Shown here in pieces: positions 62,906 through 64,000 of a stretch of DNA of 64,000 nucleotides. The notes beneath the pieces were generated by a model, which worked only from the letters and a program-made list of their open reading frames with translations, was not told where the DNA came from and did no database searches. How positions within the stretch are numbered: the first letter of the stretch is position 1; each line of letters begins with the position of its first letter. The stretch covers positions 310,001-374,000 of the forward strand of contig NZ_PVEO01000001.1 in NCBI RefSeq assembly GCF_002973595.1, given 5' to 3'. The stretch is from Jejuia pallidilutea (GTDB lineage Bacteria; Bacteroidota; Bacteroidia; Flavobacteriales; Flavobacteriaceae). Position numbers and translations under genes: made by a program.

Positions 62906-64000
62906 CTATTCTAATGTGAACGAATGTTCAAAGTCAAAATCTGAAGTACCTTTAATGGCTATTTCAAATTCACCTGGTTCAACTCTAAATTCTTCTAGAT
63001 TATAAAACTCTAAATCTTTGGCAGTTAATTTAAAACTCACCGTTTTACTCTCTCCTTTTTTTAGAAATATTTTTTGGAAGCCTTTTAGCTCCTTTACAGG
63101 TCTTGTGATGCTTCCTACCTTATCGTGCACATACAATTGTGCAATTTCGTAACCATCATAATCTCCAGTATTTGTAATGGTGGCTGTAGCGGTTAAGGTA
63201 TCTGAAAAGCCAATGGTTTCACTTGATAATTCTACATCTGAATATTCAAATGTGGTATAGCTCAATCCATGGCCAAAGGGATACAGAGGAGTATTTGGCG
63301 CATCTAAATAATGAGATTTATAATCTTCATGCGGGTCGTGGTCTGGAATAGGTCTCCCCGTATTTTTCATGTTGTAATAAATTGGCACCTGCCCTAATGT
63401 TCGTGGGAAGGTTACGGGTAATTTAGCTGAAGGATTATAAGCACCAAACAATACATCGGCAACGCCATAACCTCCACTTGTCCCAGGAAACCATGTTTCT
63501 AAAATAGCATCGGCGAGTGTATCCTCTTCAGACAAATCTAACGGGCGTCCGTTCATTAAAACCAGTACAATTTGTTTCTTAGGCACTGCTTTTCTAATAG
63601 CTTTTATTAAATCGGTTTGTTTTCCAGGAAGTTTTATATTGGTTCTACTGGCTGCTTCACCACTCATATCGTAATCTTCCCCCATAACCATAACCACTTT
63701 ATCGGCAGTTTTGGCAGCATTTATAGCTTTAGTAAAACCACTAGTGTCATCACCTTCAATTTCACAACCTTTTGCAAATGCTACTTTAGAGTCTGCTAAA
63801 TATTCCTGAACACCTTCATACACACTTATAGCCTTTCCTGTTCTATCACCCGCTGCTCCCCAATTTCCAAGAATATTTTCTTTATCCTTCACCAAAGGGC
63901 CAATTAGAGCAATAGTTTGGTTTTTATCTAATGGCAATGTTTTATCATTATTTTTTAATAATACAGAACACATTGCCGCAGATTTTCTTGCAGCCTCTAA
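62906..64000 (-). CDS. GH3 beta-glycosidase, C-terminal part (runs off right edge)
   Basis: The frame is open to the right edge (LEAARKSAAMCSVLLKN), giving 364 residues plus stop. Visible are the GH3 C-terminal domain (IALIGPLV near the start, VMVMGEDYDMSGEAASR, LMNGRPLDL, ETWFPGTSGG) and a terminal fibronectin III-like domain (TITNTGDYDGYEIAQLYV). The nucleophile Asp is in the missing N-terminal domain. Enzymes of this form are beta-glucosidases or beta-xylosidases. Its position beside GH43, sulfatase and esterase genes favours a pentose-rich glycan. Confidence 0.88.
   Translation of the reverse strand, partial: LEAARKSAAMCSVLLKNNDKTLPLDKNQTIALIGPLVKDKENILGNWGAAGDRTGKAISVYEGVQEYLADSKVAFAKGCEIEGDDTSGFTKAINAAKTADKVVMVMGEDYDMSGEAASRTNIKLPGKQTDLIKAIRKAVPKKQIVLVLMNGRPLDLSEEDTLADAILETWFPGTSGGYGVADVLFGAYNPSAKLPVTFPRTLGQVPIYYNMKNTGRPIPDHDPHEDYKSHYLDAPNTPLYPFGHGLSYTTFEYSDVELSSETIGFSDTLTATATITNTGDYDGYEIAQLYVHDKVGSITRPVKELKGFQKIFLKKGESKTVSFKLTAKDLEFYNLEEFRVEPGEFEIAIKGTSDFDFEHSFTLE

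Overview
The window looks like the chromosome of a marine member of the Bacteroidetes, most likely Flavobacteriaceae. Base composition is low in G+C, promoter-like sites follow the Bacteroidetes pattern (TTTG, then about 17-19 nt, then TAnnTTTG), and many lipoproteins and outer-membrane barrels are encoded. A type IX secretion tail is present on an alginate lyase, isoprenoid genes are of the mevalonate type, and polysaccharide-degrading genes (PL6, GH113, GH43, GH3, sulfatase) occur. No rRNA, tRNA, CRISPR array, insertion sequence or prophage was seen.

Left part (1-8318). A 5' fragment of a xylulokinase-type gene reads off the left edge. Divergent from it, 1051-7590 holds an eight-gene arsenosugar biosynthesis cluster: AhpD-like protein, radical SAM ArsS, rhodanese, two small glycosyltransferases (TIGR04282 and TIGR04283 type), purine nucleoside phosphorylase, arsenite methyltransferase ArsM and a DUF547 lipoprotein. 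A plausible order is: ArsM methylates arsenite, ArsS adds the 5'-deoxyadenosyl group, the phosphorylase removes adenine, and the glycosyltransferase-like proteins finish the sugar. The gaps in this cluster carry hairpin repeats and a nine-copy 7-bp tandem array that ends one base before the arsM start codon. A PPP-type phosphatase follows convergently.

8319-24563. A secreted PL6 alginate lyase sits alone behind a promoter with two tandem operator-like sites. A leftward group follows with an Omp85-like protein, a lipoprotein, a GH113-like lipoprotein, an outer-membrane barrel and a second DUF547 protein. Rightward come an FAD oxidoreductase coupled to a membrane polyferredoxin, a YwqK/MORN protein overlapping two GT2 glycosyltransferases, and a GT-C membrane glycosyltransferase.

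24617-42766, mostly leftward. There is a group of small hypothetical, sensor-like and RMD1-family genes. A polyamine operon follows (arginine decarboxylase, agmatinase, deoxyhypusine-synthase-like protein, GNAT-nitrilase fusion). Upstream of it lies an unlisted 50-codon gene with its own promoter and terminator. Next are a pseudouridine synthase without the catalytic Asp, a nitrilase, a UbiA prenyltransferase, mevalonate-pathway genes, a decayed DUF1697 gene, a toxin-antitoxin pair and housekeeping enzymes.

42763-64000, mostly leftward. A 1235-residue lipoprotein joins a phosphoesterase, a middle part with kinase-like motifs, and a barrel. A tightly packed redox-repair operon follows (MsrB, MsrA, Grx-like, SelO, divergent MsrA, hydrolase-OsmC, aldo/keto reductase). 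A rightward gene joins an HD domain to a Pycsar-type membrane effector domain and overlaps a convergent GAF gene. The right edge is part of a polysaccharide utilisation locus (EEP protein, GH43, sulfatase, esterase, GH3) whose glycosidases and sulfatase suggest a sulfated, pentose-rich plant or algal glycan.
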